Assembly: GCA_019614645.1 (NCBI GenBank) | Contig: JABWDB010000005.1 | Location: 16,853,001 to 16,917,000, forward strand | DNA from: Stratiolaelaps scimitus | Taxonomy: Eukaryota; Arthropoda; Arachnida; Mesostigmata; Laelapidae | Length of the DNA stretch: 64,000 bases | Direction: 5' to 3' | Shown: positions 21,918 through 33,550 of the stretch, in pieces | Position numbering within the stretch: position 1 is the stretch's first letter | Layout of the letters: every line of letters begins with the position of its first letter | Program-made: the position numbers and the translations under genes | The notes under the pieces: generated by a model | What the model was told of the DNA's origin: nothing | What the model saw: only the letters and a program-made list of their open reading frames with translations | Database searches by the model: none

Positions 21918-23913
21918 TTACGACACATTCACACCCGCACGTTCGCATTTGTTGCAGATGTTGAAGAAACATTGTGAGCAACAACTACGCAACGTCTTCA
22001 CAGCAGAGTAGACGTTGTGGTCTTTGTAGTATAATAGTAATCAACTATTAGATAATAATAATAATCATAATCGCAATAATGATAATGTGCCCCCGCAGCT
22101 GGCTCGGCAAAACCAGCGAAACCAATTGCTAGCGGCTAAGATAGCCATCGTAGTCATCGTAGCGATCGCCACTGCCCGCCTGTCTGACGCTAGGGAGATT
22201 CTACGGTATTGAGAGAGATAGATATCAAAAAAGCGTCAAGAGGAGGATATCATCGTCGACGACGACGACGTCAGATGTTTGGCCACGATCAACGATGAGG
22301 GCCGTGCGGCAATGCCTATTCGAAGCTAAGGGCCTTTTGCTGGACCGCGACCCTAAGTGACAAGCAGGCCGGAGAGCAGGACAATACTGTAACTCACTTT
22401 GGCTTGACTACAACGAATGCTGGAGTTGGCAGCGATTACCTGTTGTTGCAGTGACTTGAGAAATTCGCTTTTTGCTCATTTCTAAATGTTTCTGCGTAAT
22501 CTATGTTTGCTCGAGCGACTGTCTTGATACTAGTATTAGCTATACTGTAGCGTAGCTGGTATATGCGACTGCTATTGCTGCTGTTTACCAGTAAATAAAT
22601 AGCCTACAAGGTCGGTAAGGCGCATTGCGGTCCCGCCCAGCACATCGTGGCTCTTACCAATGTAGGTCCTCCTTGTGTCTACCAACAGCGGGCCCGTCAT
22701 CGTGGTCGGTACACGTCTTGCCGAGCGGATGCTGATGTGAGTGAAGATTTTTCACATCAGAACAATTAAAACAATATCTAAAATCCCCGGCTACCAGTAG
22801 GCTCTCCGCCGGGCCGGGTCTGGTGGCGCGCAACAATCAATGAGACGATAGTCTCGTCGTTGTGCGTGCGTGTGTTTATTTTCGTGTGATCGTTCAGTGT
22901 ATAGTTTCGCTGCTGCTGCTGCTGATGCTGCAGCGGCTGCTTTTGCCGTCGGTATTCTATATATTTTTTATTTTATTTTTTGTAATTTTTAAATCGAAAT
23001 CCTTTAGGACCTACGGCTGCCGCTAAATCGTCTCCGTTGCCGCGCGCCTCGTGTCTGCAGCTATCAGCGATGCGGCGGTCGGCTGCCGTTGTCATTTCTA
23101 TTGATCTTAATAGCAAGGGAATTAGTTCCAGCCGTCCATCGCCGCTTAACGTCAATAACAACAACAGCAACAGCAGCATCGTCGACGTCGTAGTTAACTC
23201 ACTACTGCTGCTAAAGGCAGATTACGCTGGTTTGTATATACCGTTTATTGCGTTCCCGGCGACTCGCGCCAGGGCGCTAGACGGATCACCGCTGCAACAG
23301 CAAGATCGGCAGCAGTAGAAGCTCGGATCACAACAAATCGGACCCAAAGCGCCTGTCCCTGCCCGCTTACCTCAACGGCAATGGATGCGCAACCGCTCAA
23401 CGCCAGCACACCAGCAAACTTACGCTAAAGTTGTTACGATTGTAGCTCGCTGGCAATGGTGTCAGTAACGCTCCCACACATCGCCGCCGCCGCCGCCGTG
23501 GCAACGGCTTGCCAAAGCATTCAGTAGCCGCCATTGGCAGAGTTCAGATCGGCGGCGGGCGTCAGCTCAGCAACGCAGAAGCGAAACTGGTCAAATGAAA
23601 AAGCAAAGAGAGACACACCGCAGAAGACGAGGAGAGAAATCTTCGGCCATCAGATAGATAGCGAGCTGATGGCGCCCATACCGAAAGTCAGCCAAACCGG
23701 GGGGCGGGGGACGCGTTGGTGGGGTTCACGGCAGCAATGGCAACCGCACCTCATTCCTCCCACCCACTCCGACATTCGCTCTGTCATGCGGCCGTTAGCC
23801 ACGCTCTGTTCTATCATATTTTGCCTAATCTAGACATATAGTAAGATATTACAACTACCTCCTCTATTACTGCTACCGTTATTGTTATTATTACCCAATA
23901 TAATCACGAGACG
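21918..23913. other. Mostly unremarkable non-coding stretch
   Basis: ATA/AAT-rich at about 22050-22085, a GAC run at 22254-22272, a CTG run at 22911-22930 and a CCG run at 23488-23502. No supported exon. Confidence 0.5.
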
Positions 23914-23939
23914 TGCGCCGGCTTGCTTACGCCGGCGCA
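23914..23939. repeat. GC-rich hairpin
   Basis: TGCGCCGGC pairs perfectly with GCCGGCGCA around an 8-nt loop. No T-tract follows and no adjacent gene gives it a role. Confidence 0.8.
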
Positions 23940-24633
23940 AACGCACCCAAACACACCCAGCCGATCACAGATGATTTTGTTACTACTGCGGCTGCTGCCG
24001 CTTGGAATTTCGTAGCCTGAAAAACGCAAAACAGGCCGTCTGGCCAGCAAGAGGGCAGTCACGGGGGCCAACGAAGACTAGAATGTGGGGGGTGGCGGCT
24101 AAATGCATTACGACGGCCGAGCACCAATGGGTAGAGTCGAATCGAGTCGAATCACTAGTAGTGGCATAGTAGTAGTGGCCGCCACCGCCGCCGCCGTCAT
24201 AGCAGTATAACACAGCCTTGCTACACATCTGCCGGCGGGGGCAGCCGCAGCCGCAGCGTCGACCGTCGGCGCTGACGAAATGATGCGAGATGGCCGTGAT
24301 GAGTTAGGCTTACTCGGCCAGTAGCGGTTAGAAGCTGTTGTTGCTGCTGCTGTCGTTGTTGTTGTTACTGGTGTGCCGTTAGCGAAACGCGTGAGCGAGC
24401 GAATGAATGAAAGAGCGGCTCCTCCCGCTGCTTCAGTAAAACGAAACAGAGCAAAGCGCTTTAATGCGGCGGTTGGCCACAGGGAGAGTAGAAAACATTG
24501 CGAGTAGTGCTTTAACACCGCTCGTTCGACTCAGATTTGCTCTGTCTAGGATAGAGACGTCGGCTGGATGGCCCCCCCCGGGGATAACTTTGCTCGGAAC
24601 AGCACGCGATGGGTGCGCGGATGAGAACGTTAG

Positions 24634-24662
24634 CGAGAGAGACAGAGAGAGAGAGAGATAGA
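24634..24662. repeat. (GA)n microsatellite
   Basis: GA dinucleotides with one GACA interruption. Confidence 0.9.
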
Positions 24663-24943
24663 GAACCTATTTGTGTTCAATTTCAAGAAAACCAACTTGT
24701 TGTTGCCTCAAGTTGTTGCTGCTTCGACGGCTTTTACCACTAGTGCTGCTGCGGCTGCGGCTGCTGGCACTGCCCGCAACTTAGGCAGAGATGCGTGAGA
24801 AACAACAACGGCAAAGAGATTAAGCTGATTACGTCTATCGCAATGAAACATCTTAGCGACTGGAGATGTTATATAATATAAAAATAGTAATGATGACCTT
24901 GAACGAGGGCTGGCGTTTGTTAGTTTATTTTTTGCCTGATATC

Positions 24944-24964
24944 ATATATATATATATATATATA
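24944..24964. repeat. (TA)n tract
   Basis: Perfect TA run of about 21 bp. Confidence 0.9.
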
Positions 24965-26600
24965 ACTTTGTAGAAATCAGCAACCAATGACCTCTGGACA
25001 ACTGACTTTGTTCATTTTGATCAGATCACAGCTGTGTCGATCCCGCCAAAGAAGGCGAGAGAGAAGCGCATCTGGTGGCCCTTGATTGGGTCATAGACTT
25101 GAAACATGCTGATTTGTAACAAATTAATATTGAATGCATGTGTTTCGTTATAGTTTGCGCTTTCCAAAAATATTCCTCAAGACTCTTCTCGCACAGCGGC
25201 TCATTCATCTAACGAATACTAGCAAGCCTTATCAAGAATATCAAGGTTGAACTAATTCCAGCAAGTCGTCTGGCAATTTAGACTAGAGTCCGAATGTGTC
25301 TAGTGAATCAGTCTGTATCGACCGGATAGGCTGAGTCGAAAGTCGCACTATACGTAGCTGTATCAGGATATGATAGCTACACGCACTTAGCGATCTCAAC
25401 AGCTTCACACACTCAACTGTTTCCAGCGCAGCTCATTCCATAGGAATCGAAGCTTATACAAGCCCACAAAAACAAACGCGGCAGGCTGAAGCGCGAATCT
25501 ACGCAGAAGACATAAGCGATGTATATGTGATATATGCACATTTCTTTAGGGCAGACAGCTGTTCTGTGGTTGTTGTTGTTATTGTCGACGAGTGGCAACT
25601 ATCGGCATTTGTCGAGTAGTGACCTCGTCGGTGACCTCCACACTTTCAGGTCGTTCGCGTTGTTCTGAAATTCGGGTTCGCTAGCGCGTTCGGACGAAGT
25701 CATCGTCTCTTCCACGCTACAACTACTGCAATGTGAACTGCTCGTGAAGCAGAACCACCAGAAAGCTGCATCACCTCCTTCCGCTATTCGCACCTCATTA
25801 CTAGGTTGGTCAGCAAGTGTTCGCCAGCAATTTGCGGCTGCTATCTCTATATATCTGCCTGTCTAGACGTGGCAAATACTCGCTGACCCTTCCCGATGTT
25901 GCCTAGAGTAGGTCTAACCTCATACTGACGTGCTGACCACGTTCCCGCTGGCGGAGATGGACGGGCGCGTATGTAACGACAATTATTGATAGATGACACT
26001 GGTTGAGCTTCCTTCGAATACCCGAATTCGGATTACAAAGGTTACCCGAATGCAAACGATATCAACTGGGTCTCCCAACGGCACACACACGATGGATAAT
26101 ACAGGCTGACTCGCTCTTGGATCTGGTTATTATCTGTTATCAGTGGTCGATCACGTTCACCGCTCGATAGGAGCAGTGGTCGCGTTTGCTGATGATACTG
26201 AGCGGGCTTATCATCACTTAGTAGTTTGCTACAATATATGGTCACAGTGTGTTCGTTGTACAATAGTTAAGCGACCTTATTTAACCCCTTGCTTCTCCCG
26301 CGTGTCCTTCTCCCATACGATACCACATGTTGGCGGCATGGTATCGTTATGTGTATTATTAGTACGCAAGTGCCGTCACAACTGGTGCGCCAGCTTGCGC
26401 AGATCTCTCCCCAGTGTCAGGCACATAGACACAACAGTCTCTGCCATTCGAGCAGGTGTCTGTGAACTTCTTGTTGCTGTTGCTGCTGCTGGAACGGGAA
26501 GCTGGCCCCTATTGGACACGCTACATTAACAGCAGCAACACCAGAGACGGCTACTGGTGCTGGTGGTGGCAGTGCCGGCGCTGGCGCCGCCGCCACGGCC

Positions 26601-27341
26601 GCTGCCAATACAACAGTCGGTAAGACTGCCCCAATGCTGTCGTTGTTCGAAGTTTGTATGAATGCTCAAATTTTTGGTTGTGATTTTAACGTAAGACGTT
26701 ATTACCGCTTACTACACTCACTGACTGCTCCTTCTCGTCCAGGGTGGCACTTCGTCAAGAAAAGGCCACCGCCGAACGGTGTGGCCTGACATTCCGGTGT
26801 CCTCGCGTCGATCGTGTATCACCCCCTTTGTTATTATAGTTTCGTTTCGTTTGCAGCCGACGCTGTGCTGTGCCGCCGCTTGCTACACCCGCTCCACACA
26901 CAAACGCCGAGGGGGCTCAGCGACAGCGGTCAGCCTATGACAGCAGCAGCAGCAACAGCAACAACTGCTATCATCTCATTCTTTTCTTCTTTTTTTTTTT
27001 TTCACTTGCGGCGAGTACCAAGATCACCGTCACCCGTAATCGTAACTTAACTTCCGCCATTTCGATTGTCATCCACCCGAGGATGGATGAATGCCTCGGT
27101 TGTTGTAGTCGGTTGTTGGGCTGTACGGTGGGGTAGAATCGTCACTAACAATACCGCCGATACTGCTGCCACCACCACCGCCGCCGCCCCCGGCGACGAC
27201 GAGTTTTCTGACTGGACGAACGTTACGCGAGCGTCGCTCGCGCATAAGTGCCGCTCGCAATCACGATCTACTTTGGCATCAAAATGAGATGATGTCTTGT
27301 TTGTCGGCACGCCAATGCCGTTCGTTGATCAGTTATGGAGA
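26601..27341. other. Non-coding stretch
   Basis: Contains a T run at about 26989-27002 and CCG/CCA triplets at about 27168-27190. No supported exon. Confidence 0.5.
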
Positions 27342-27363
27342 CATATATATATATATATATATA
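27342..27363. repeat. (TA)n tract
   Basis: Perfect TA run of about 22 bp. Confidence 0.9.
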
Positions 27364-27837
27364 ACTACGATATTTCGTCACCCAGATGGTGATGGCGGTC
27401 GGGTTTCGTTTACGAATACGAGAATGCATGCGAGAGATCGTCAGTTATTTGTTCGATCGTACATTTCGCGTAACGAGTCACTGAGAATAGAATTCTGGTA
27501 TTAGCCATGATTATCATAACCGTTATGAACTTCGTAGGCTCACAGGGAGGGAACAAATCGATGACTTCAATTAGTCCCATTGACGTACGCCGTGCCGCTA
27601 AGTCAGATGATGATGATAACAGTGATGAGATAAGGGTGGCCGCAGGTGCTGTATATTGTAGGATTTCTCTGAGGATTGCTCGTGACGAAAACTTCTTTAA
27701 CGGACAAACAAGAGTCTAGTCAGGTCGCTCAGGGACATTTTTTTTTGTTCTGTTGGTTAGGTTCTTTGCCACGGTGGTAATCCGATGTTCGTTGCTTTTC
27801 GAGCATCGCCCCAAGCGACGATGCAAACCGGCTCAGT

Positions 27838-28023
27838 ATGGTTTCGCTGCCGGCGTTACAAGTTCCTTACGGTATAGCCAATAGCAAGCAAGGTGACCTT
27901 CAGAGTTTCGTTGTCTTTCATGCTGATGATCTTGTCTCCCTTCAAACAGAAAGTAAAGCGTGTAATAAAGAGGTTGCCTTGTTGCATTCTGTATTTGCAA
28001 TGGGCTGTGCGCAATCATCGTAA
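27838..28023 (+). pseudogene. Possible LINE reverse-transcriptase scrap
   Basis: A 61-codon frame contains FVVFHADDLVSLQTES followed about 12 residues later by LLHSVFAMG. This resembles the spacing around the catalytic (F/Y)xDD of non-LTR reverse transcriptases: hydrophobic residues, F.ADD, a Leu/Ser stretch, then a helix ending in a Gly. The expected N..K after the Gly and the upstream QG.P..P motif are absent. The fit is short and may be chance. If real, it is a decayed non-functional fragment. Confidence 0.15.
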
Positions 28024-28407
28024 TCATACAGAATTTCACGAGTTGCGGACGTTCGATTGACAGACGGATAACAGCGACCACAAATCCTTGCCATTCTAAC
28101 CGATGGGTAGCTACCTACTTTGTTGTTGATACCCTCGTATGGATTTCACGCCAGCGCATACTGGCCCTCAGTGGAGGAATTGATTATTTTAGCCTTGCAG
28201 ATATTCGTACGGTAGGCTGTCTTCCACCAACAAAAAGATCAAGCATATGATGACTGTTCAGTTCAGCCAACATACGCAGTTCCCATCTCCTATCAGGTAG
28301 AGTCAACCTTTAACAACCGTGCACATGACCGGAGTAGCTAGGCCAGGGCTCTCAACGACGGAACATTTCGGTCAACAGTGAATTTATGTGATGCTATTTT
28401 CGATTAA

Positions 28408-29013
28408 ATGTCGACCACTCGGGTTCCAGACACGGGAGGATGCCTTCTTCCAATAGCTGGCGTCAAAATGACGCGATCAAGGTGCGTAACCACGTTTCGT
28501 CGTGGTATGGCCGAAATATGGGTGAGGCTTCTTTCGCGATATCTGCTGATTCGCCAACTGTCTCATCATTTTGCTTCGGTTGATGCAACGCACCAGTATC
28601 TGCGTTCACCTACCGCTTGCCACACTCAGCTGGGACAGCTACAGTTTTCCTATGGGATAGGTTGGGTGCGACCAGCCTCACCGATCGTCTCACTTTCGCC
28701 AGCTCCCAATACATGGATATTACATCTTAGCACATTCACGCAGGGCGCAGCAGGACACCACCATCCTCTGGTTCGTTGCGAGCCAAACTCCCGTATTGTA
28801 GGGGGTAGAACTCAGGGATGGGGCAGTAGGTCTTTCTGCATGTGCACTTATACAGCTTCTGAGTCGCTTAGGCCAAACAAAACGAGGAGGCTTAGGAGGT
28901 TGTTGTCGTGTGGCCACCGTGAAGATGTTGACGTCAGGCCCTGTCCGGCTATCGCGGGCTCCACGGGAATTGCCAACGAGGGACTGAGTGGAGAAATCGG
29001 GGTAAAGAAATGA
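28408..29013 (+). CDS. Unrecognised 201-codon ORF
   Basis: A frame from ATG to stop with ordinary, non-repetitive composition, longer than expected by chance for such sequence. I see no signal peptide, membrane segment or known domain. The minus strand is open over 28720-29154 as well. Flanks lack a TATA box or Initiator at a sensible distance. It could be a single-exon gene, an old mobile-element fragment or noise. Confidence 0.2.
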   Translation: MSTTRVPDTGGCLLPIAGVKMTRSRCVTTFRRGMAEIWVRLLSRYLLIRQLSHHFASVDATHQYLRSPTACHTQLGQLQFSYGIGWVRPASPIVSLSPAPNTWILHLSTFTQGAAGHHHPLVRCEPNSRIVGGRTQGWGSRSFCMCTYTASESLRPNKTRRLRRLLSCGHREDVDVRPCPAIAGSTGIANEGLSGEIGVKK

Positions 29014-29124
29014 GATTCCGCTTATTTGTTTGCATACGGATGAGTTATTAGAGAGTACATTCATAAATACCATGCTGTCGCCCGACGCAGTTCGAGGAGG
29101 TGAGGAAGGGCACAAGTTTGTTCC

Positions 29125-29145
29125 CATATATATATATATATATAT
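29125..29145. repeat. (TA)n tract
   Basis: Perfect TA run. Confidence 0.9.
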
Positions 29146-29232
29146 GCGATCCATAGCATCGTCCAGGACGTGCGCTACTTTTAAGGCTGGCCATAAATGC
29201 GGATGCCAACAAATAAGGGTCTTGGACAGGGG

Positions 29233-29235
<3 letters not shown>

Positions 29236-29268
<33 letters not shown>
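29236..29268. repeat. (TA)n tract
   Basis: Perfect TA run of about 33 bp, only about 90 bp from the preceding tract. Confidence 0.95.
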
Positions 29269-29270
<2 letters not shown>

Positions 29271-30055
29271 GAGGGCGTTGTGTCTGGATCGGTTTAGAGT
29301 CAGAGGGACTTTATTAGCAAAAGACGAGCTGCAACAAAGAGCAACCTCGTGATAACACATCTGTTACACGCAGTTGTGTCACTAACATTTCTGAAGCTAG
29401 TTAAGATTACTTTGATATCGTATGCTTACTTCGAATTCGTCATTGGGAACGTCGTGTGTCGTGAGGTCGTGGTAAAGAACAGATCTCAGGTAATGAGTTA
29501 AATGACTTCCTCATAAGTATTCTTGACAAACTACATCCACAAGATCATCTTCATCGTTATGCGATGGAAGGATTCGTGGATTTGGTGCATTATCGTTTCA
29601 GAGCCCGCTATTTACTTGCTGGCCGCAAGGAGCACCTATTCAAGATTCGAGGTACAGCAGAGCAGAGTACCAATCCAAATGGTCATTGCCTACGTATGAT
29701 TATCTATTTACCTCTCAGCTGTCCTACCCTCATTGGCGTCCACCCAATGCACCCCTTACGTCAGTTACTTCAGCTTCCACAAAATTCGTCAGTCACCTAC
29801 GGCAGGTCAACCGATCAGGTCGGTGCCTGTGACAGCCGCACCGCACCGTGAACTTCACACCCGGGCAGAACTTCACCACTGTTTTGCCAATGGTGGTCAT
29901 GTCCTATTCGCCAAAGAATATTGACAATCGTCTCCATTCGAAACGATTCCCCATTGTCCGCTTCGCCAGCCGTCTACAGTTGTCACAGCGATATCATTGT
30001 AGCCGTCGCCAAGATCACCAGTACCACGCATACGACTGTCGTACACAACAGTATA
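29269..30055. other. Unremarkable non-coding stretch
   Basis: Ordinary sequence without repeats or supported exons. Confidence 0.5.
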
Positions 30056-30065
30056 TGCGTGTGTG

Positions 30066-30117
30066 TGTGTGTGTTTGTTCGTATATGAGTCTGTGTGTGT
30101 TTGTTCGTATATGAGTG
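30066..30117. repeat. 26-bp tandem duplication in a (TG)n tract
   Basis: The segment TTTGTTCGTATATGAGT with its flanking TG run occurs twice with a 26-bp period (30066-30091 and 30092-30117). The (TG)n continues to about 30131. This looks like unequal exchange or slippage inside a microsatellite. Confidence 0.9.
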
Positions 30118-30339
30118 TGTGTGTGTGTGTGCATATGCATGTGTACACTATATATAGTATATTCGTATCTGGCGGCTGCTGCTGGGTCTTCTTTCATCCC
30201 GACGTCGTCATCGTAGAAGTTCCTCGTTGTCGTCGCCCGTCGGGTGTGTGCCGTTGCTGTGGCGAGGTGTGGCTATTGTGGAGAGGGCCGCGGCGGCCGG
30301 GAGTCGCCCGTTCAGCTCTCGGCGCTTCTGCGCGCGAAG

Positions 30340-30470
30340 AGCGGCTCCACCACGAACAGCAGCAGCAGCAGCAGCAAACTACGGCCGCCACTGACAACAA
30401 CAGCAGCAGCAGCGGCGGCGGCACCAGCAGCAACAACAGCCGCAACAGCGGCGGCGGCGCCGGCCGCGCC
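30340..30470. repeat. CAG/CAA/GGC triplet runs
   Basis: CAG run at about 30357-30376 followed by CAA, CAG and GGC triplets, immediately upstream of the Initiator array. Confidence 0.9.
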
Positions 30471-30503
30471 ATAGTCACTGTCAGTTGTTGGTTCGTTCGT
30501 TGT

Positions 30504-30553
30504 TCAGTTCGGTTCAGTTCAGTTCAGTTCACAGTCGAAATTCGGCCGGACGC
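30504..30553 (+). promoter_or_regulatory. Candidate TATA-less core promoter (Initiator array + DPE)
   Basis: Four overlapping TCAGTT Initiator motifs have their A at 30506, 30516, 30521 and 30526. Taking the A at 30521 as +1, GGACGC lies exactly at +28 to +33 (30548-30553). This matches five of six positions of the arthropod downstream promoter element RGWYVT. The surrounding 30.2-30.65 kb is CpG- and GC-rich, and there is no TATA box at -30. Inr and DPE at strict spacing are known to drive TATA-less arthropod promoters. A rightward transcript would start here, but no downstream coding exon is identified, so a 5' UTR exon is implied if it is real. Confidence 0.45.
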
Positions 30554-30639
30554 GAGGCCGCTGTCCGCCGGCTGCCTGTGGTGTCCCCGCGGTGTGAGGT
30601 GTCCAGTGTGTGGTCCGGCGTGTGATAGTCTCGTGCTGT

Positions 30640-31762
30640 CGTCTTCTATTATTATTCTTCTTATCATTATTATAAGTTGTGGTAGTATTATCGTTACATG
30701 GCTTGCCACCCCCATTCAACCTCCCAAAGTCGCCCTCCTCCCATACCACATCTCGTGTCTGGAATAATCGTTTTATACTATACCGTGTGTTTTCGTACAT
30801 GCTGTACAACAGTATCGATATCATAGTATATCGTCATCTGCCACAACTGCCCGTAATCGTTATCTGTGCTCTATTATGACAGTGACACTATACGGTCATA
30901 CTGTTCATATCGCACCATACATCCACACGAGCACTCACATGTAGCACCCTCCTCAATATAGCAGCAGTATATAGTGACGTGACTCAGCACCGCTGCTGTG
31001 AGATGTTGTACAAACGTGTCTCTGTTTGTCTCCCGTTCTAACGCTAATACTGTGCTTGTAGTAGTAACTCCGATTCAAGTTACCTCATAGTGTTCACCCC
31101 GAGTCGTCCTCCACTCCCCGTCCGACGACTGCCCCCCTCCGATGGAGTAACGACACAACGATTCACTCCATCCTCCGCCCACCAATAGACACAGCACCTC
31201 TGCCAATGCGGGCAGCAAATCGTTGCACTGCGAACTCAGACGAAGTACGGCGGTACGGAGCTCGACATATTGTGCACTCTGTCGACCACGTACACCCCGT
31301 AGTGTTCGTGGGTGCGCGGCGCTGTAACATACAACCTTCACTGGCAACCCTCACTGCTAAGTACTCGCCTGCACACGCGTCGGCCACGAAGTGCCACTTC
31401 GGCCGCCGATCATCAAGCTCAGTCCATCTCGTTCGGAGGTGGTGAGTGATTGTGTCCGCGAGCAATTGATTGATGCGCCTCCCGGTGTCTGTGGGTGACA
31501 CGTCGGCCACCCGTGCAATTCGTACACTGTGCGTACTGTGCCGTCGTAACCTGGATTATTACCCTTGTTCAAATGACTATTCGTGCTGCTGACCATGCTG
31601 AGGAGATAGCTCGCGTCAAGGCAGTGGTGCGCTACCTCATCTGCAACCACTATCGCAACTACCACGAATAATTAACTGTTCGACTGTGGACTTATTTCTA
31701 ACCTTCTGGAGTACCTACATCATTCGTAACGACCGTGTGTGTGTGTGAGCGTGTTACACCCT
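30640..31762. other. Region downstream of the promoter candidate
   Basis: ATT/ATC-rich at 30645-30672, otherwise ordinary. The 31206-31442 plus frame runs from ATG directly into GTGAGT, a donor-like site, but the minus strand is equally open (31163-31510). Neither is called. Confidence 0.45.
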
Positions 31763-31786
31763 CTATATATATATATATATATATTT
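31763..31786. repeat. (TA)n tract
   Basis: TA run of about 22 bp following a (TG)n run at about 31735-31748. Confidence 0.9.
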
Positions 31787-33429
31787 ATCTATCTGTACGG
31801 GCCACAACTACCGTTCGTAAAATGCGGCCGTTGCTGCGTTCCGCTCGTATATCAACCCAACACCGACTCTTTACCCCAAAACGTGTTCAAGACCAGCTTA
31901 GCCAGCGTGTCCGTCAACACCTCCACCTCTTGTCCACTGTCTAGTGCACATCAGTAACACGTAGACAGACCTTAACAACAAGAACAGTGTAATTCACGTA
32001 CCAACGACACTCAAGCCCGTAAAGCCTTCCGTTATTTTCTTCTTTCAAGCTGATGGTGAGTCTCTAAAAGTACGCCAATTAATCATATTAGCATTTAGTT
32101 AGGCGGCAATCGAACAGTATGTCCTACAGTAAACATCAGCGTCAACCAGTTAATTAATTTAGCAGTCTGCTCATACGTTTGTTGTTGCGTCGACTCTTCT
32201 GCCAACAGCAGCCACTGGAGTAACGCAATTTCGGCGTCGCACTCTCTGCTATATTCGTTCCCACTGGTTAACTCTATGTGAACGGTAATCAAAAAGACTC
32301 GTCTTGTTCGCGCCCGTCCCTCCGACGACCACCTGTGCTACTGTTTCTCAACGCTTCTCGTTAAAAACGATACAAACGCTAATTCGATTTTGTGCTGGTG
32401 AAGATGATGATGACCGCAGACTCGAGTTGTCCTCCCGCTCCAGCAATTGCCAATGACACTTGCGTTTATGACCGCTCGCTAAGAGCCAATGTGCCGGCGA
32501 CGATTGCCAGCCATCGATCACCCCCAAATGATCATCTTTGTCGCCACGATCTGATCGGTCCCATTTCGTCGATCTCTCGACGAAACACAAATTGTTAGCA
32601 TAGATGATGCTGCCGTATAACTAGCAAAATTCTAGGTGGTCCACACCGTCTCCCATTCACTAACAACGGCGACAGCAGGAGGCGCTTTCTCAAACTCCTC
32701 CTGCTGGCTAGCAGCACATGTGACAGGCCCGTTGTTTCGTCTTGGCTTGTTGCCACACATTCACAATTTCCAATATTCATTAGAGATATAATGCATAGAT
32801 AAGATTCTATTATATCGTCGTAGTAATAGACCCACCTCACTTAACTGTTCTGTTGCGTCATGGTTGGTCGGGCTGTTTGTTGATACCTAACCGTTTTGTG
32901 CCGTCTCGATTCAGTCGAACACTTGCTAATTGGATTCGTTCGATTTTCGTTGGTGAACTCGCTCTCGTCCCGTTCATGTATATTTACATTTACGAGCGCT
33001 CCTATCACCGTCGTTCGATATCGCAAATATTGATTATTGCACATTTTCCCTCTGTGTGCTATCACCGAACGATTTTTAGACTGTTTATACAGGCACGTTC
33101 ATCCATCTAATAACGAATCGTGGTTGAACAGTTCTCGCGATTAGTTATTTACCAATCCACTTGGTGACCGCTCTGAAATCATTTCTCTATCCAACCTATG
33201 TATTTAGTATTAATTATATACGTTGTTATTGTGGGTGCAACTTCTTGGCACGAGGTCCCGTTTGCCCAACAAATGAATTCCGTTATCCTGACCCTCGTAC
33301 CCCTCGCGCTCCGAATCAGTTTTCCCTTTTGCACTTTACACTATCGTAGAATACAAGTGAAGCACGCCGCAGATCCCAGCGTTGCTCTACAGGACTTGTA
33401 TCCTTTTCTTCTGGGTCCTGCCGTTCTTG
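31787..33429. other. Ordinary non-coding stretch
   Basis: No simple repeats of note. A good donor-like ATG|GTGAGT lies at about 32054/32055, but no convincing exon precedes it. Frames are under about 95 codons. Confidence 0.45.
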
Positions 33430-33440
33430 CATATATATCT

Positions 33441-33472
<32 letters not shown>

Positions 33473-33474
33473 GT
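33430..33474. repeat. (TA)n tract
   Basis: About 45 bp with CTATACATAC interruptions. Confidence 0.95.
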
Positions 33475-33550
33475 ATCTCCTGTGAAGCGGTGTTCGCGCG
33501 CCACTGGCATTCATCGCCGCCGCCACCACCGCCGCCGCCGCCGCATTTCT

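Larger units (their letters stand above)
23940..26600. other. Non-coding stretch
   Basis: GTT/CTG run about 24335-24368, (GA)n 24634-24662, (TA)n 24944-24964 and a CTG/GTT run about 26470-26492. Between 24960 and 26450 the sequence is ordinary with no supported gene. Confidence 0.5.

Noticed and set aside
26143..26529. FADD tetrapeptide (VVAFADDTERA) suggestive of a reverse transcriptase
   Set aside because: The flanking residues do not fit RT motif spacing, and the tetrapeptide alone is expected by chance.
30063..30767. 234-codon plus ORF
   Set aside because: Begins in a (TG)n tract and runs through CAG/GGC repeats and the promoter candidate. A repeat artefact.
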